Shown here in pieces: positions 35,601 to 45,953 of a DNA stretch of 64,000 nucleotides; position 1 is the first letter of the stretch, and every line of letters begins with the position of its first letter. The notes below the pieces were generated by a model that ran no database searches, was not told the origin of the DNA, and was given only the letters and a program-made list of their open reading frames with translations. The position numbers and the translations under genes were made by a program. Source of the stretch: Dacryopinax spathularia (taxonomy: Eukaryota; Basidiomycota; Dacrymycetes; Dacrymycetales; Dacrymycetaceae); contig JBBPFI010000010.1 of assembly GCA_037974965.1 (NCBI GenBank), positions 62,001 to 126,000 of the forward strand, in the 5' to 3' direction.

Positions 35601-36418
35601 AAGCTTTGGGCGGTGCTGGGCGAAGTTACGAAAGAATTCGAGAGTAACGTCGTCAGAGAGTTTTCGCTATCGGCATTGGCTTTTTCGGAAGGTCTTCCGT
35701 TCTTCAGGAATGTTATCGATAGACCTTTCGATAAGAAGATCCATAAGGCTATGATGCGCTTGCTGGCCGGCGTTATGCTGCGGCGCCGAGCGCCTTTTGC
35801 GTCACCTGTAAACCGGGATGGATGGCGGCGAGAGACCGACTGGCATTCGAGGTATGGTGTGAGGTATGGTGGGGCCGAGGGAAAGTTCGGGTAAAAAGTG
35901 CTTGGGATGGGCTGTAGGGCGATGGGATCAAAGCACTGAGGCGCGGGATCAAGAGAAGGAATGAAGAAATGCTGTGCTGGACGGTCTGGCTCGGCATGAG
36001 TTTGTGACTCTCTTGGCTTACGCGGACCGAAATTTACGGGGATCTCTCAAGGCACGTCCCCCGTCCCTTTGGCCATGCCTTCTGTTTGGGCGCCTTTGGG
36101 GGACCCGTGGATCAAAGGCTGAAGACATGTCCGTCCCACGCGAGTCAACCCGATATGCCGTGGTTGGCTGCCGCAAATAGGTGGGCGCCCTTTTCGCCTT
36201 ATTCCACCTCCCGCAGTGCTCGGCCCTTATAATAAAAATGGGGTGTATAGCAAAGGCCTCACCCCTTGCACCCTGCCACCCCATATCGTTTCCCCGTCCA
36301 CCCATATAACTCCACCGCCGGCGCGGTAAGATACACGCTTTCGCCCTTCAAGCAACTCGGGATCGACGTCCACCTTCTCTCATCCTTCTAATACATCGTC
36401 TCGCTCCCTCTGTCTATC
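32667..36418. other. 3.7-kb gene-poor region
   Basis: No convincing gene. Like 19.4-23.6 kb, this stretch has more balanced composition than the genes and only short motif-free frames. One plus-strand frame at about 33184-33558 crosses an intron-like GTGCGT...TTTTTCGCAG, but splicing it creates an immediate stop. The last 200 bases contain AT-rich TTATAATAAAAAT and CATATAAC (36301-36308), probably core promoter of the next gene. Confidence 0.5.
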
Positions 36419-37449
36419 ATGGCTGCTGCTTCCAACATGGCGACTAGCTCGTCCACGCCTGCCCAGGTTCCGACCGTATCAGAGTGGGGTCTTCTCAGCG
36501 AGAAGCCCTACGCGCGCCCGCGCTCCTCTCGCTCGGAAACCGTAAGTTGGCCGTCTTGCAGCATCCTTCGTTGCCTAACATGCTGTATGAACAGGCTCCT
36601 GCCGTTCCATCCCACCCGCGCCAGCCGCGTCAACCATCTCCCCTTCGGACCCGACCTCGCTCCGCGTCGCCGCAATCAAGTCTCCCGCCTCCGTCGCCTT
36701 CTTCTGAGCTCGTCCGGCCTATGATCGCATATCTGCCGCCTTCCATGCCTACCCAGTCGCTCGACGCTGCGATGTTCCACGACATGCGCGCTGCGCACAA
36801 GGGCAGCGCTCCTCGCAGGTCGAGTCCGCTGGCCAAAGGCGTCTACACGATCTACGAAGCGCCGATAACGCCGCCAGAGTCTCCGGAACCTTCGATTGCC
36901 GACGCGATTGAGCAAGAAGCGGAGGAGAAGGCGAACGCGAAGGGCGCGCTGGCAAAAAGGCTGAAACTGCTTGGGCGTGGTCATTCTACGGCTTCTCTTC
37001 CAACGGCTTCCAGCTCGAAACAACCTGTCGAAAGCCGGAAGTCCAACAGCGCACCACCGTCCCTTCGCCGACGAACTTCAGCCAACTCGCTCGCTACTAC
37101 CGCCAGCGCTCGGCCCGGTCCGCCTCAGGAGGCAAAATGGCTCACCGAAGTGGCTGCCCCTACCTTCTCTCGCTATCAGATGGGCCCGAACGTTGTTCTG
37201 CCTAAACCTGCCACCGAGAGCCGCCGTGTTTCGGTAGTTCTGGAAGAAGCCAAGCCTGCTCCTCTTCCCAAGGCACGAAAGGTCGAGCCAGAGGCCCAAC
37301 ACGAGAAGAAGCCAAAAGAGCACGCCCACGTCAACATCGGTGCGAGCCTAAAGCCCGTCGCATCACTCGCCGCCCACCTGCCGTTAAAGAAGCGCTCGAG
37401 TCTGTTCTTCGGAAAAGCCGGGAAGCAGACTGCTGTTGCTGCTGCTTGA
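36419..37449 (+). CDS. Unrecognised basic, Pro/Ser-rich protein
   Basis: Two exons (36419-36541 and 36595-37449) give 325 residues. I do not recognise the family. Visible features: a disordered N-terminus with many Pro-Ser pairs, a patch YTIYEAPITPPESPEPS, a helical Glu/Ala/Lys stretch (DAIEQEAEEKANAKGALAKR), Ser/Arg-rich sequence that could be phosphorylated, the segment KWLTEVAAPTFSRYQMGPNV, and a basic C-terminus. There is no signal peptide or membrane segment. Codon use looks like that of a real, reasonably expressed gene, and a TATA-like CATATAA lies about 110 bases upstream. The intron donor GTAAGT is strong. Possible regulatory or scaffold protein; no function is claimed. Confidence 0.75.
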
Positions 37450-38062
37450 CGGTAGTGCCCCTTTCTCGAAGGACTCATTTTTCTTGGTTTTGAAGGTTCA
37501 TATGTTTCCTGTCCGCCCGAACACTGTATTATCCCCCTCACTTCACGATTCCCTGGACACTGTATCTGTCTCCCGCCTTATCTTTCAAGGACTTTTATCC
37601 AAAGCAGTAGACTAGCTAAGTAAATGAATTGTGTGCATAAAGTTATTCGTGCGTGTGTGTGGAATGTGCATGACAGCAGCTTGTTTGTTGACAGTACGTA
37701 GTCGGACCCAACCTTGCTTGCCTCGAGCGCGATTTACGGGAACGCGATAACTTCAGTCGCCCGATCGGAGAGATTCCCGGGGATTGAGTTTCGGACCGAC
37801 CCCTTTTGGGGGTTCTTCCCAATCCGTGGCTCTCGGACACACGCGTATAATAACTCCGCTGCACAGCTTCATTGCTCCAATTCTCCCGTTCTGCGGAATC
37901 GAATCGCTTCGTACTGTATTCCGCAGCGACCGCGCATTGTCAGAAATGGACCATGCGAATCTCAATCGCAAGAACTACGCCGCAACTCGGCGAAACTCCA
38001 CCATCGAATGGATGAGGTACAATTCATTACACGAATAAACTGAGCAAGTCGCCCGAACATTA
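37450..38062. other. Intergenic region between convergent genes
   Basis: This 613-base stretch separates the stop codons of the unrecognised protein (+) and CLF1 (-). T-rich sequence after 37450 resembles a 3' UTR. Nothing else was recognised. Confidence 0.55.
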
Positions 38063-40630
38063 TTATTGATCGCTATCGCTCTGCTCATCGTCTGACCGTG
38101 ATTGGCGGCGACGTTCATCATCATCAGTCTGCCGCGCGTCGTCCGACCTCCCATCCCGATCGCGATCTTCCCCGTGCCCGTCCTCGTCGTCTTCTTCTTC
38201 CTCGTCTTCGTCTTCGTCGGAATCTTCGCGGACCGGGAGAACGGGCGCGTTTTGTTTTTGCTTGGCCCAAGCGTGTGCCATCTGGAGGAACTTGAAGCTC
38301 GCAGGGTGCGCTTCCCGCTCGTCGTCGGCGAAGACCATGTCCCAATCTGCCGGACAATATACATCAGCATCGCTTTCGGTGATAAGCACAGGCGGGGACA
38401 TACATTCTTCTTGTGTGCCAGACTCGTCCACTTTCCGCCATCGCTTGGTGACCTGAGGGAACATATTCTGGACCTTTTCCTGCTGCTCTGGCGTGCCATT
38501 CTCAGCCTCGAATGACTTCCACGCTTCGAGCAATACGACCCGCTATACGCGTATGAGCACCTGGGAGAGATACACTGAAAGCGAATACGCACCTCCTCCT
38601 TGAGACCCTTTTCCTTGAGGTTCTTATACCCTCTCTCAAAGATCGCCCTAGCCTTCTCCGGGTCCCCATTCGCGTCCTCCCCCTCGGCATTATCCATGCT
38701 CGCAGCCTCAAACAGCGCATACGCAACCCAGACCTTCACATGCCCCGTCTTCTCCAACAACCTTTCATACAGCGCCCTCGTCCGCTCGCGCTCGCCTTCC
38801 TCAAACTCAAAGTCGATGTACGCTTTCCAGAGGACTTCGGGCATGTTGAGTGCTGGTTGGGAGGTGGCGAGCTCGAAGATCGCTCGGGTACGGTCGTAGT
38901 CGCCGAGCGTGCTTTCCAGTTCGGCGAACTTGATCCACGCTGCGCAGTTTGAGGGGTCGAACTGTATCGTCCTCTTTGTCAATCTCTTGTTCATGCAGAT
39001 CAAAGCCGCGGGGCACGCACCTCAAGATACTTCTCATACAGCGTCCTCACCCTGTCAAACTCCCTCAGCTCAAGCTCGAGCTGGATATACCCCTTGAACA
39101 GCGCCTCCTTCGGACACATCCCAATAGCCGCCCCGAGCGTCTTCCGGGCAGTCTGTAGGTCCAGCTGCCGGATCTCGAACCGCGCGTATTGTAGCCAGAG
39201 CTTGGCGAATGTGAACTGCTTGTGTGGGACGAGCTGGATGGCGGTTTTGTATATTTGTCGGGCGCGGGCGATGTCCTGCCGGACGCGTCAGCCGGAGATT
39301 AGTAGTGAGAGGAGGAGCGTGGAACGTACCTTTGTCTCGATCTCCTCGAATAGGGCGTAGTCTAGCCATAAGAAAATATATCGCCTCCAATGCCGTTTCT
39401 CCCCACCCGGCGGGACCTGCGCGACCGCTCGTTCATACACGTCTCTCACCTTCTCCGGCGAGTAGCTCGGATCCTCCTCGATCTCCGCGCGGTATGCGTC
39501 CTCCTCCAGGCGGGCATAGTCGAACCAGGTATCGTAGTTCCTCGGATCGGCCGCAAGCTCTTCTTCATACTGGATCCTCCTCTTCCCCAGTACGGTAGCC
39601 TCGACGCCCGACCGATCACCGTGTTGTTTCTCGAACCGGGTGTAGGCGGTGTACAGCGACTGGGACTTTGACCTCGGCAGCCTCGAGAGCGCAAACTTGT
39701 AGATCACCCTCGCGCGCTCGTACTCCTTCTGCCTCGTCTCCATCCTCGCAAACGCCGCAAACACCGCTTGAGCCTTCTCGACCTGAGCCTCGTCGTCGCC
39801 AAAGAACTCGAGCGCAGTCTGGAAGACCTCTCGGGCCTTATCGACTTTCCCGCGTTCTTCCTCGAACTTGCCCCATTTTACCCACACGCGCGGCTCGGGC
39901 CGGACGGCAACCCACCGCTCGTAGATCGCACTCGCCCGGTCGAGCTCCTCGTACCGCTCCTCAAACTTGATGTACGCCTGCCAGGCCTTATCGTCCGGCT
40001 CCCACTTCATCCATCGCTCAAACACCTGCCGCGCACCAGGGATATTCTGGAGCAGCTCCTCGAGGTAGACGTACTTGTACCAGAGCTGGTCGATCCGCGG
40101 GAGAAGGGTGACGGCGCGGTCGTATAAGTTCCGCGCGTGCTGGACGTTGCGCGCTTTCAGCTCCATCTCGGTGTATCGTAGCCAGAGGTTGATGTCCGTC
40201 GGGTCGACATCGAGCGCGCGCTCGAACACGGACCTCGAGCGCGCGAACTCGTTCTGGCTCGCTTCCCACGTTGCGTACTGCACCCATTCTTTCATCTGCT
40301 CAAAGCATCAGCAACCCGACTCACCATGGCCGCGCTGAGTGAATGGGGAGGACGTACACTACTCCGGTTCCTCCGTATCCGATCCTCAAACTCCTTCCTC
40401 TTCCTCCCCTGATACTCATGCAGCTCCTCATAGTCCTCCACGCGCTGCTTAGGCGCCTTGAACGCAGTCTCCTGTCTCTCCTGCGCCTCGCGAAGAAGTT
40501 GCTCGGCGGTGATCTACGCCAGCTCGCATCAGCGTCTGCCATCCTCAAAGGACGTGGATTTGTGCCGAACCTGGATAGCCGCGGGCGCGCGGTTCTTCAC
40601 CCGCGGGGCTCGCGATTCTTGGGCGCTCAT
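38063..40630 (-). CDS. CLF1: Pre-mRNA splicing factor CLF1/Crooked neck (HAT-repeat protein)
   Basis: Seven exons (40630-40571, 40513-40358, 40295-39330, 39275-39021, 38961-38593, 38542-38404, 38346-38063) encode 742 residues. The N-terminus [18 protein letters not shown] and the block FEDRIRRNR are diagnostic. From about residue 73 a continuous array of HAT (half-a-TPR) repeats follows with W..YA.FE/ARA.FERAL periodicity, ending in [10 protein letters not shown] and [10 protein letters not shown]. The last 60 residues are Asp/Glu/Ser/Arg-rich and disordered. CLF1 is a scaffold of the Prp19 (NTC) complex, needed to activate the spliceosome. Given the intron and microexon load of this region, it is a core part of the machinery that reads these genes. 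Confidence 0.97.
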
Positions 40631-41397
40631 TATGAGGTGTGTGGGCGGGAGGGGGGGATAGTGGGTTGGGATGGTGTGCCGCCTGGTAAGTAGGACGGTT
40701 GAGAGTCACCTCAGTACTTTGTACAAGGGTCTACGCGGAGCCAATCCTCGAAGTCTCCTGCTGCTGAACGACCGTCTCCTAAGCGTGTGCCCCTCGTGAA
40801 TGGAACTCAAGACTGGATCGGCATATAAGCCCCGCTGCTGGCTACTGTAAAGCACTCTATCGAACACTATCATGTCAATCTTGGTCACCTCCCCACCTAT
40901 CCATGCATCACCAGGGTGACACCGACTCTGCAGAGTCTTCCTCCCAGCCCGCCGTTGTACGGTCTCTTGAAGAGTCAACCAACCCGTAAATCCAACCGAT
41001 CGCTACCCTCTGTCGTTCATGCAGACCGCGACTCCTCACGCGGAAGGCCAGGTAACCACTGACGTTTTCTAGCCGAGTATTTCACAAAAGTGGATAAACT
41101 TAGGCGTACCTTTGGAGGTATGTGCGAGATACTCCGTACGCTCTGGCAAGAAGACCTCACCCAATGCATGGGTTGATTCAGCAAGCGAAGAAGTTTGGCC
41201 CGAGCGCCTCAGCACGGTACTACTCCCGGGACATGACGACATTAGAAGGACAGTATGATAATCATGATGATGATGTACAACATAGTCTAGTCGTCTACTG
41301 TACAATGCAATACAATGCCAGTAGCTGGCACCTTACCACGACCCAAGCCTACTTACACACTAAATTACAGCATCCAACTCGCATCAACACATCCATC
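40631..41397. other. Intergenic region
   Basis: This region holds the promoter of CLF1 and the 3' flank of the F-box gene. Repeated GATAC/ATGATGATG-like bits near 41255-41275 are the only structure seen. No gene was recognised. Confidence 0.5.
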
Positions 41398-43065
41398 TTA
41401 CTTCAACCCCACCCTCCCCCCTTCCAGCGGCCACCGTCCCCTCAGCTCCCCCACCCCCCCAAACCCCTCCTCGCCCTCCAGAGAGGGGAGGGTGATCCTC
41501 CCCCCAGCCGAGTCCACCACGTCTACCCCCTCAGCCTCGCATAACGTGAGGACCTTGCGCAGGAGCTTGTGGTAGTATGCTTGTTCGCGCGTTTGACGTT
41601 CGGTTGTTGTTGGGCTTATAGGGCTCGTGGGGCTCGTGGGGCTTGCCGGACTGGCGACCGAGCCGGCCGGGCCAGGAGCGGAAGAGGAGGAGGAGGAGGT
41701 CAAGCCGGGAGCAGGGGTAGCCCGAGGAGGGAGTACGTCCGCCAGCCTGAGCCTCTCCAGCTTTGGGAACCTCCTCCCGCCTCTCCCACTCCCTCCCTCT
41801 TCTCCCAGCTCGTCGCCCCCGACCCTCCCCACCAACCCCCCCACAACGCCAACAACACTCCGCCAATGATCCATCTCCCTTAGCACATTCCCCCTCTCGC
41901 CCGCAAGCCCCAAAAAGTTGCCCAGCGCCACCTCCCTCATCCTCATCCCTCCCGCCAAGCCCTTCCCCGCCGCCCAACCCCCAACAGCTTCCCTCGTATG
42001 CTCGCACGCTGGGATCGCCAACTTCTTCAGATTCGGACAGAGCGACACCACGCGACATAAATGCCCATGCCCGTGTCCTTCTGCGAGCCAGAAACGGAGG
42101 ACGTCCAGCTTTGCGCCGTGTTTTGCGAAAAAGGGCTCGACTGCTCGGGGCGAGAAGGGCAGTACTGGCCTGAGGGAAGAGGAGGGGAGTCGGTAGGGCG
42201 TTTCGGGTGTTGTTAGTGTTAACTCTTTTAGGCGGGGGAGGGCGGAAGCGGGGAGGAGGGAGAGGAGGAGAGATGATGCGCGGGAGAGGACGGGAAGGTC
42301 TATACGGAGGCTTGTTATATTGCTGCCAAACGGAAGGGTGGAGGGGGAGGAGAGGGAGAGCGCGTCCAGCAGAGGTGGGATAGAGGAAGAGGGATGAGAA
42401 TCCTTCTCGGCCCCGATGGAGAGTTGTTCCAGTCCTTCAAGGGAGGCGAGCAAAGGCAGGCATTCCACCGGCATCTCCCGCTTTGGGAACCCGACACTTC
42501 GCAGCCTTGGCCCGGCAGCCCCAACCGCCGCTTGGAGGAGCTTGACGGGTATGTCGACCGAAAGGTAGTTATTGAGCTGATTAAACCTCAGCTGTTCCAA
42601 CCCCGTGCACTGGGCCAGAAACCCCTCGAGCAGCTCGTTAGGGAAGGACTCTTCGTAGTGCACGTCCAACCTCTCGATCCCCATGCTCTCCACCGGAATT
42701 GGTCGCGAGCGGAGGAAAGCGCGTACTTGCCCCGGAGAGCGGAAGAGGACCCAGCGGTCGAGCGAGGGCCGGAGCTCGGCGTACCACCCGCTGTTTACGC
42801 TCAGCGCTGCCTGCATGGTGCGGAGCCAAGCCCGGTACTGGAGCTCGATGAACCTGTTCTCGGCTTGGAACGCGCTCCTCAGTTCCCTTGCGCCTGGCGC
42901 GTCGGGTGAAGGGGGGTGGAAGGCGTCGTCGTATGAGAGGTTGGGGGAGGTGTAGGGGTGGATATGCGGGATGTGGGAGAGGATGATGAGCCAGAGTTCG
43001 TCGGGCAGTTTGTACATTGCTGGGAGGGGGAGGGACGGGTCGCCTGCGTAGAGAGGGGCGAGCAT
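41398..43065 (-). CDS. F-box protein with leucine-rich C-terminal region
   Basis: Single exon, 555 residues from the ATG at 43065. Residues 20-35 (LPDELWLIILSHIPHI) match the start of an F-box, which binds Skp1 in SCF ubiquitin ligases. Downstream there are irregular Leu-rich blocks such as GLEQLRFNQLNNYL, GLEQLSIGAE, RLKELTLTTPE, LDVLRFWLAEG and LERLRLADVL, as in divergent LRR substrate-recognition domains of mushroom F-box proteins. A Ser/Pro/Thr-rich insert (about 460-500) precedes the C-terminus. An in-frame ATG at 43185 lies directly beside a TATATAA box, so the ATG at 43065 is preferred. The substrate is unknown. Confidence 0.78.
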   Translation of the reverse strand: MLAPLYAGDPSLPLPAMYKLPDELWLIILSHIPHIHPYTSPNLSYDDAFHPPSPDAPGARELRSAFQAENRFIELQYRAWLRTMQAALSVNSGWYAELRPSLDRWVLFRSPGQVRAFLRSRPIPVESMGIERLDVHYEESFPNELLEGFLAQCTGLEQLRFNQLNNYLSVDIPVKLLQAAVGAAGPRLRSVGFPKREMPVECLPLLASLEGLEQLSIGAEKDSHPSSSIPPLLDALSLSSPSTLPFGSNITSLRIDLPVLSRASSLLLSLLPASALPRLKELTLTTPETPYRLPSSSLRPVLPFSPRAVEPFFAKHGAKLDVLRFWLAEGHGHGHLCRVVSLCPNLKKLAIPACEHTREAVGGWAAGKGLAGGMRMREVALGNFLGLAGERGNVLREMDHWRSVVGVVGGLVGRVGGDELGEEGGSGRGGRRFPKLERLRLADVLPPRATPAPGLTSSSSSSAPGPAGSVASPASPTSPTSPISPTTTERQTREQAYYHKLLRKVLTLCEAEGVDVVDSAGGRITLPSLEGEEGFGGVGELRGRWPLEGGRVGLK

Positions 43066-44272
43066 GTTGAGCGGTGGTGGTGGCGAGGGCGAATACAGCG
43101 AGCCCGCTGTCGGAATGAAGGTGTGAGAGAGGGGTGAAGAGGTGGATGTATGCGCCTCAGAGCGGACATCGATCCCACCCAACATTATATACCCTCCCAC
43201 CCAATCCCAAATGTGACAGCAGATACGCAACGAGCAAGCAGTGCAGTGCAAAGATAAAGATAAGCCGCCCGCCTACTAGCCCAAGAGGACGCGGGTCCCG
43301 CCTCCTCCTCCTCCGCTATGAAAAGCGCGTCATACGCGTCCGCGTCCGAGCGCGTTTCATACGCCGTAAGTATTATTAATAAATAATAATGTCTCTTCCC
43401 GTCCAGCTCTTTCCTCCTCGCTCGCTGCGAGAGTTGACTGGTCCGGGGGAGTCGGCATACTTAGTATGAGCGAGTTGGCTGTGTATATGCGCGTGAAAAT
43501 GCGTCGATTTTCGTAGGTAACTTATACAGAGGCAGGAAGTATGTTGGACTGTCTCGTTGTCTCTCGTTTCCCCATCCCCTCCCGCGGACCACGTCGTGTC
43601 TGGGCCGGCGAGTTTCAGTACTGTGTTTCGTGTCTCGGCCGTTCACCGATCCTAGGTAAGCAAGCAAACGAGTGATTCATGTTCCACTTGCTCCACGACT
43701 CTATCAGTACTAGTACTGGAAGGCTCTCCTTCGGCAATTTGGGACTGGCATGCAGGCTGACCGGCGCAAGTGAAACCCGCTAGCTCCGAACAGGCAGTAT
43801 GGCGCACATATATATATGGCAATCCACCCGCTCGTCTTTCTGCAAACTACCTTTTTGTGAACGGCCTCGGGCGGTCTTCTTGGCCGCTTGTTACGAGGTC
43901 GGGGAAAACCGTGCTCGTATTCTCTGGTGCGTTTGGCTTTGCATTGTACTGTACTGTAGTTGGAGGATGTGGACCGCAGCTTTATTGGCGAGGAGGCGCG
44001 CCGCATGCAGTCTGGCAGCCAGACCCAAGGAAGGAGGGGCTGCCAGGCTAAACATTCCATACCGGATAGGCTTATACTACTGTATACCTATGAATCCTGT
44101 ATTGTACATACTGTACGGCCAGACCGCGGGCGATTGTTCAAGCTCCTTCCCTCTTCCTGGCCCCTTCGGCATTGTGGATAATCGGCCTCCTCCAGTTCGC
44201 GTACGGTTCCGTCCTGCCCATCATTGATTCTTGCGTCAGCGCCTTTGCTGTGCGGCAGAGGAATGGAAGGGC
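43066..44272. other. Intergenic region
   Basis: This region contains the F-box promoter (TATATAA at 43185-43191), an AT-rich pocket TATTATTAATAAATAATAAT at about 43370-43389, and the 3' flank of GST copy 2. No gene was recognised. Confidence 0.5.
43185..43191 (-). promoter_or_regulatory. TATA box of the F-box gene
   Basis: The minus strand reads TATATAA, 120 bases upstream of the chosen start at 43065. It directly abuts the earlier in-frame ATG, which is why that ATG is unlikely to be in the mRNA. Confidence 0.45.
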
Positions 44273-45586
44273 TTACGGAGGCTCGATATCCGGTTTTGGG
44301 CCGAGGGGGATGATGACGTTCCCGTTCTGTCCTTTCCGTCAGCCACACACTCACCTACCAAGCGTTACAAAGGAGAACAAAGAACGAGAAAGGGGCGCGG
44401 AAACGCAGAGCAGAAGGCAAGAGCAGAACGCACCCGATTGCCAATCCCATAATACCCCCTCTTAATATGCTCAAACCGCGTCGTCCCCCCAAACGCCCTC
44501 TTCCACTCTCCCCAATAGAGCCTCCTGAGCCAGCTATGCAGCACGGGATACCCATGCCGGATCGTCCGGATGTTGCACTTGAACGCACCGACATAAGCGA
44601 CGTCGAACCGGATTAGGGTGGTGTAGAGGCGGACGTCGGCTTCTGTTAGGTTGGGGCCGAGGAGGTAGGGGCCGCCTGTGTGCGGCGAGGAGGAGGCGTG
44701 GGTGGGAGGGGTGGTGAGGTGGGATTCGAGTCGGTCGAGCGAGGCGAACAGCGGGTAGAGCGCGGATTCGTACGCTTCTTGGGTGGTGGCGAAGCCGGTC
44801 TTGTACACCCCGTCTGCACGAACAAACATAAGCACAACTATCCTACGGGAGTCACGGAGAAGAAAGTACGTACTGTTCACAGTCTCGTACACCCATTCGT
44901 TCATCTCGTCGATCTCTTTCTCCAGCTCCTTGGGTAGCGGGTTTAGTTCCCTCTCTTTGCTGCCGGGCGGGAGGAGATGGTCGAACTCGTGGTAGAACAT
45001 CCGGATTATCTCGCTGCTTTCGTTGTTGACTATTGTGTGGGTTTGGGTGTCGTAGAGGACGGGGACGGTGAACCTGGTGCACTAGCATCAGCTGGCTGCG
45101 TTCTTCGCGGTGAGCCTCAGCAGGAGAGGAGACGCGGGACCGGTGGGGGAAAGAAGAGAAGTGGCACGCTGGGGAACACGCAACGAACCTCCCCGTATAC
45201 CCCGGCTCCACACTCAAATACACCTCCCCCATATCCGCCTTCCCACCCACCAAATCCCTCGTACATCCCTCAAACTCCCTCCCTTCCCCCCTTGCCTCCC
45301 GCTCCTCCGTCAAGAACGGCCACCTCCTCCCCTCCCCGAGCCAAGGAAGGGTCACGCTCATCCCTATTACCCCCTCCAGCCCCTTGAGCGCACGGACGAT
45401 GAGGGTGCGGTGCGCCCAGGGACAGCCGTAGGATACGTAGAGGTGATATCTGCCTGCTTCGGGGGGGTAGCGGGAGCCTGGGGCAGAGGAAATCTGGGAG
45501 CGGAATGAGGAGACTGGGCGACGGAATGTGCCGTCTGGGTCGGCGAAGTTTGGGATGGTGGGGTTCGTTTCTTGATTGTTTGACAT
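44273..45586 (-). CDS. Glutathionyl-hydroquinone reductase-type GST (Xi/ECM4-like), copy 2
   Basis: Exons 45586-45189, 45073-44874, 44813-44434 and 44326-44273 give 343 residues. The active-site block YGCPWAHRTLIVRALKGLEG holds Cys55. The conserved FTVPVLYDTQ, IVNNESSEIIRMFYHEF, GVYKTGFATTQEAYE and LTEADVRLYTTLIRFD blocks follow. All three intron positions match copy 1. It differs by a Glu/Arg/Gly-rich insert between the thioredoxin-fold strands (around 90-110), an extra Thr/Pro/Ser/His insert near 235-250, and a C-terminal junction where GYYGIGNR replaces the usual HYHWS-type sequence. It is cytosolic by lack of signals. Role as for copy 1; the inserts suggest a different substrate preference, which is inference. 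Confidence 0.92.
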
Positions 45587-45953
45587 GGTTGCGGTTGCCT
45601 ATGCCTGCTCAAGGTGGGAAAGGCGGGCGAAGTGGTTGTTGACTGTGAGGAGAGAGGGTTATAAACCCATCGCGATGAGTCGCATCATCCCCCTCCATCG
45701 CTGGCGAACCAGAATGCGACTCACAATCACGCGCATCGGCGCGATCGCTCCAAATGCGGGGAAGGGATGCTGACGCGCGAAATATGAGTCAGCTGACTGA
45801 GCCGTCTTAACATTCCACCCACTTGTCGTGCGGTACGGTTGGTTGTGTAGTAATCGTACAAGGTAGTACAAGTCCGCTGACGGTCTAAACAGGAATACAA
45901 GAGACAAAGCGGCTACATCTTCACCGCTCTAAATGATGCGTGACGTAACCGCC
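45587..45953. other. Intergenic region with GST copy 2 promoter
   Basis: This region is 367 bases long. A TTTATAA element (minus strand, 45659-45665) lies about 75 bases upstream of the GST copy 2 start. The rest is the 3' flank of the exonuclease gene. No gene. Confidence 0.55.
45659..45665 (-). promoter_or_regulatory. TATA-like box of GST copy 2
   Basis: The minus strand reads TTTATAA about 75 bases before the start codon. GST copy 1 has a TATA box at a similar distance, which supports both calls. Confidence 0.45.

Noticed and set aside
35553-35894. Open frame with a helical, protein-like appearance.
   Set aside because: It starts with TTG, has no upstream exon that fits, and shows no recognised motif.
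43066-43251. N-terminal extension of the F-box protein from earlier codons.
   Set aside because: The first in-frame ATG at 43185 touches the TATATAA box, and codons further upstream are not ATG; the ATG at 43065 fits better.
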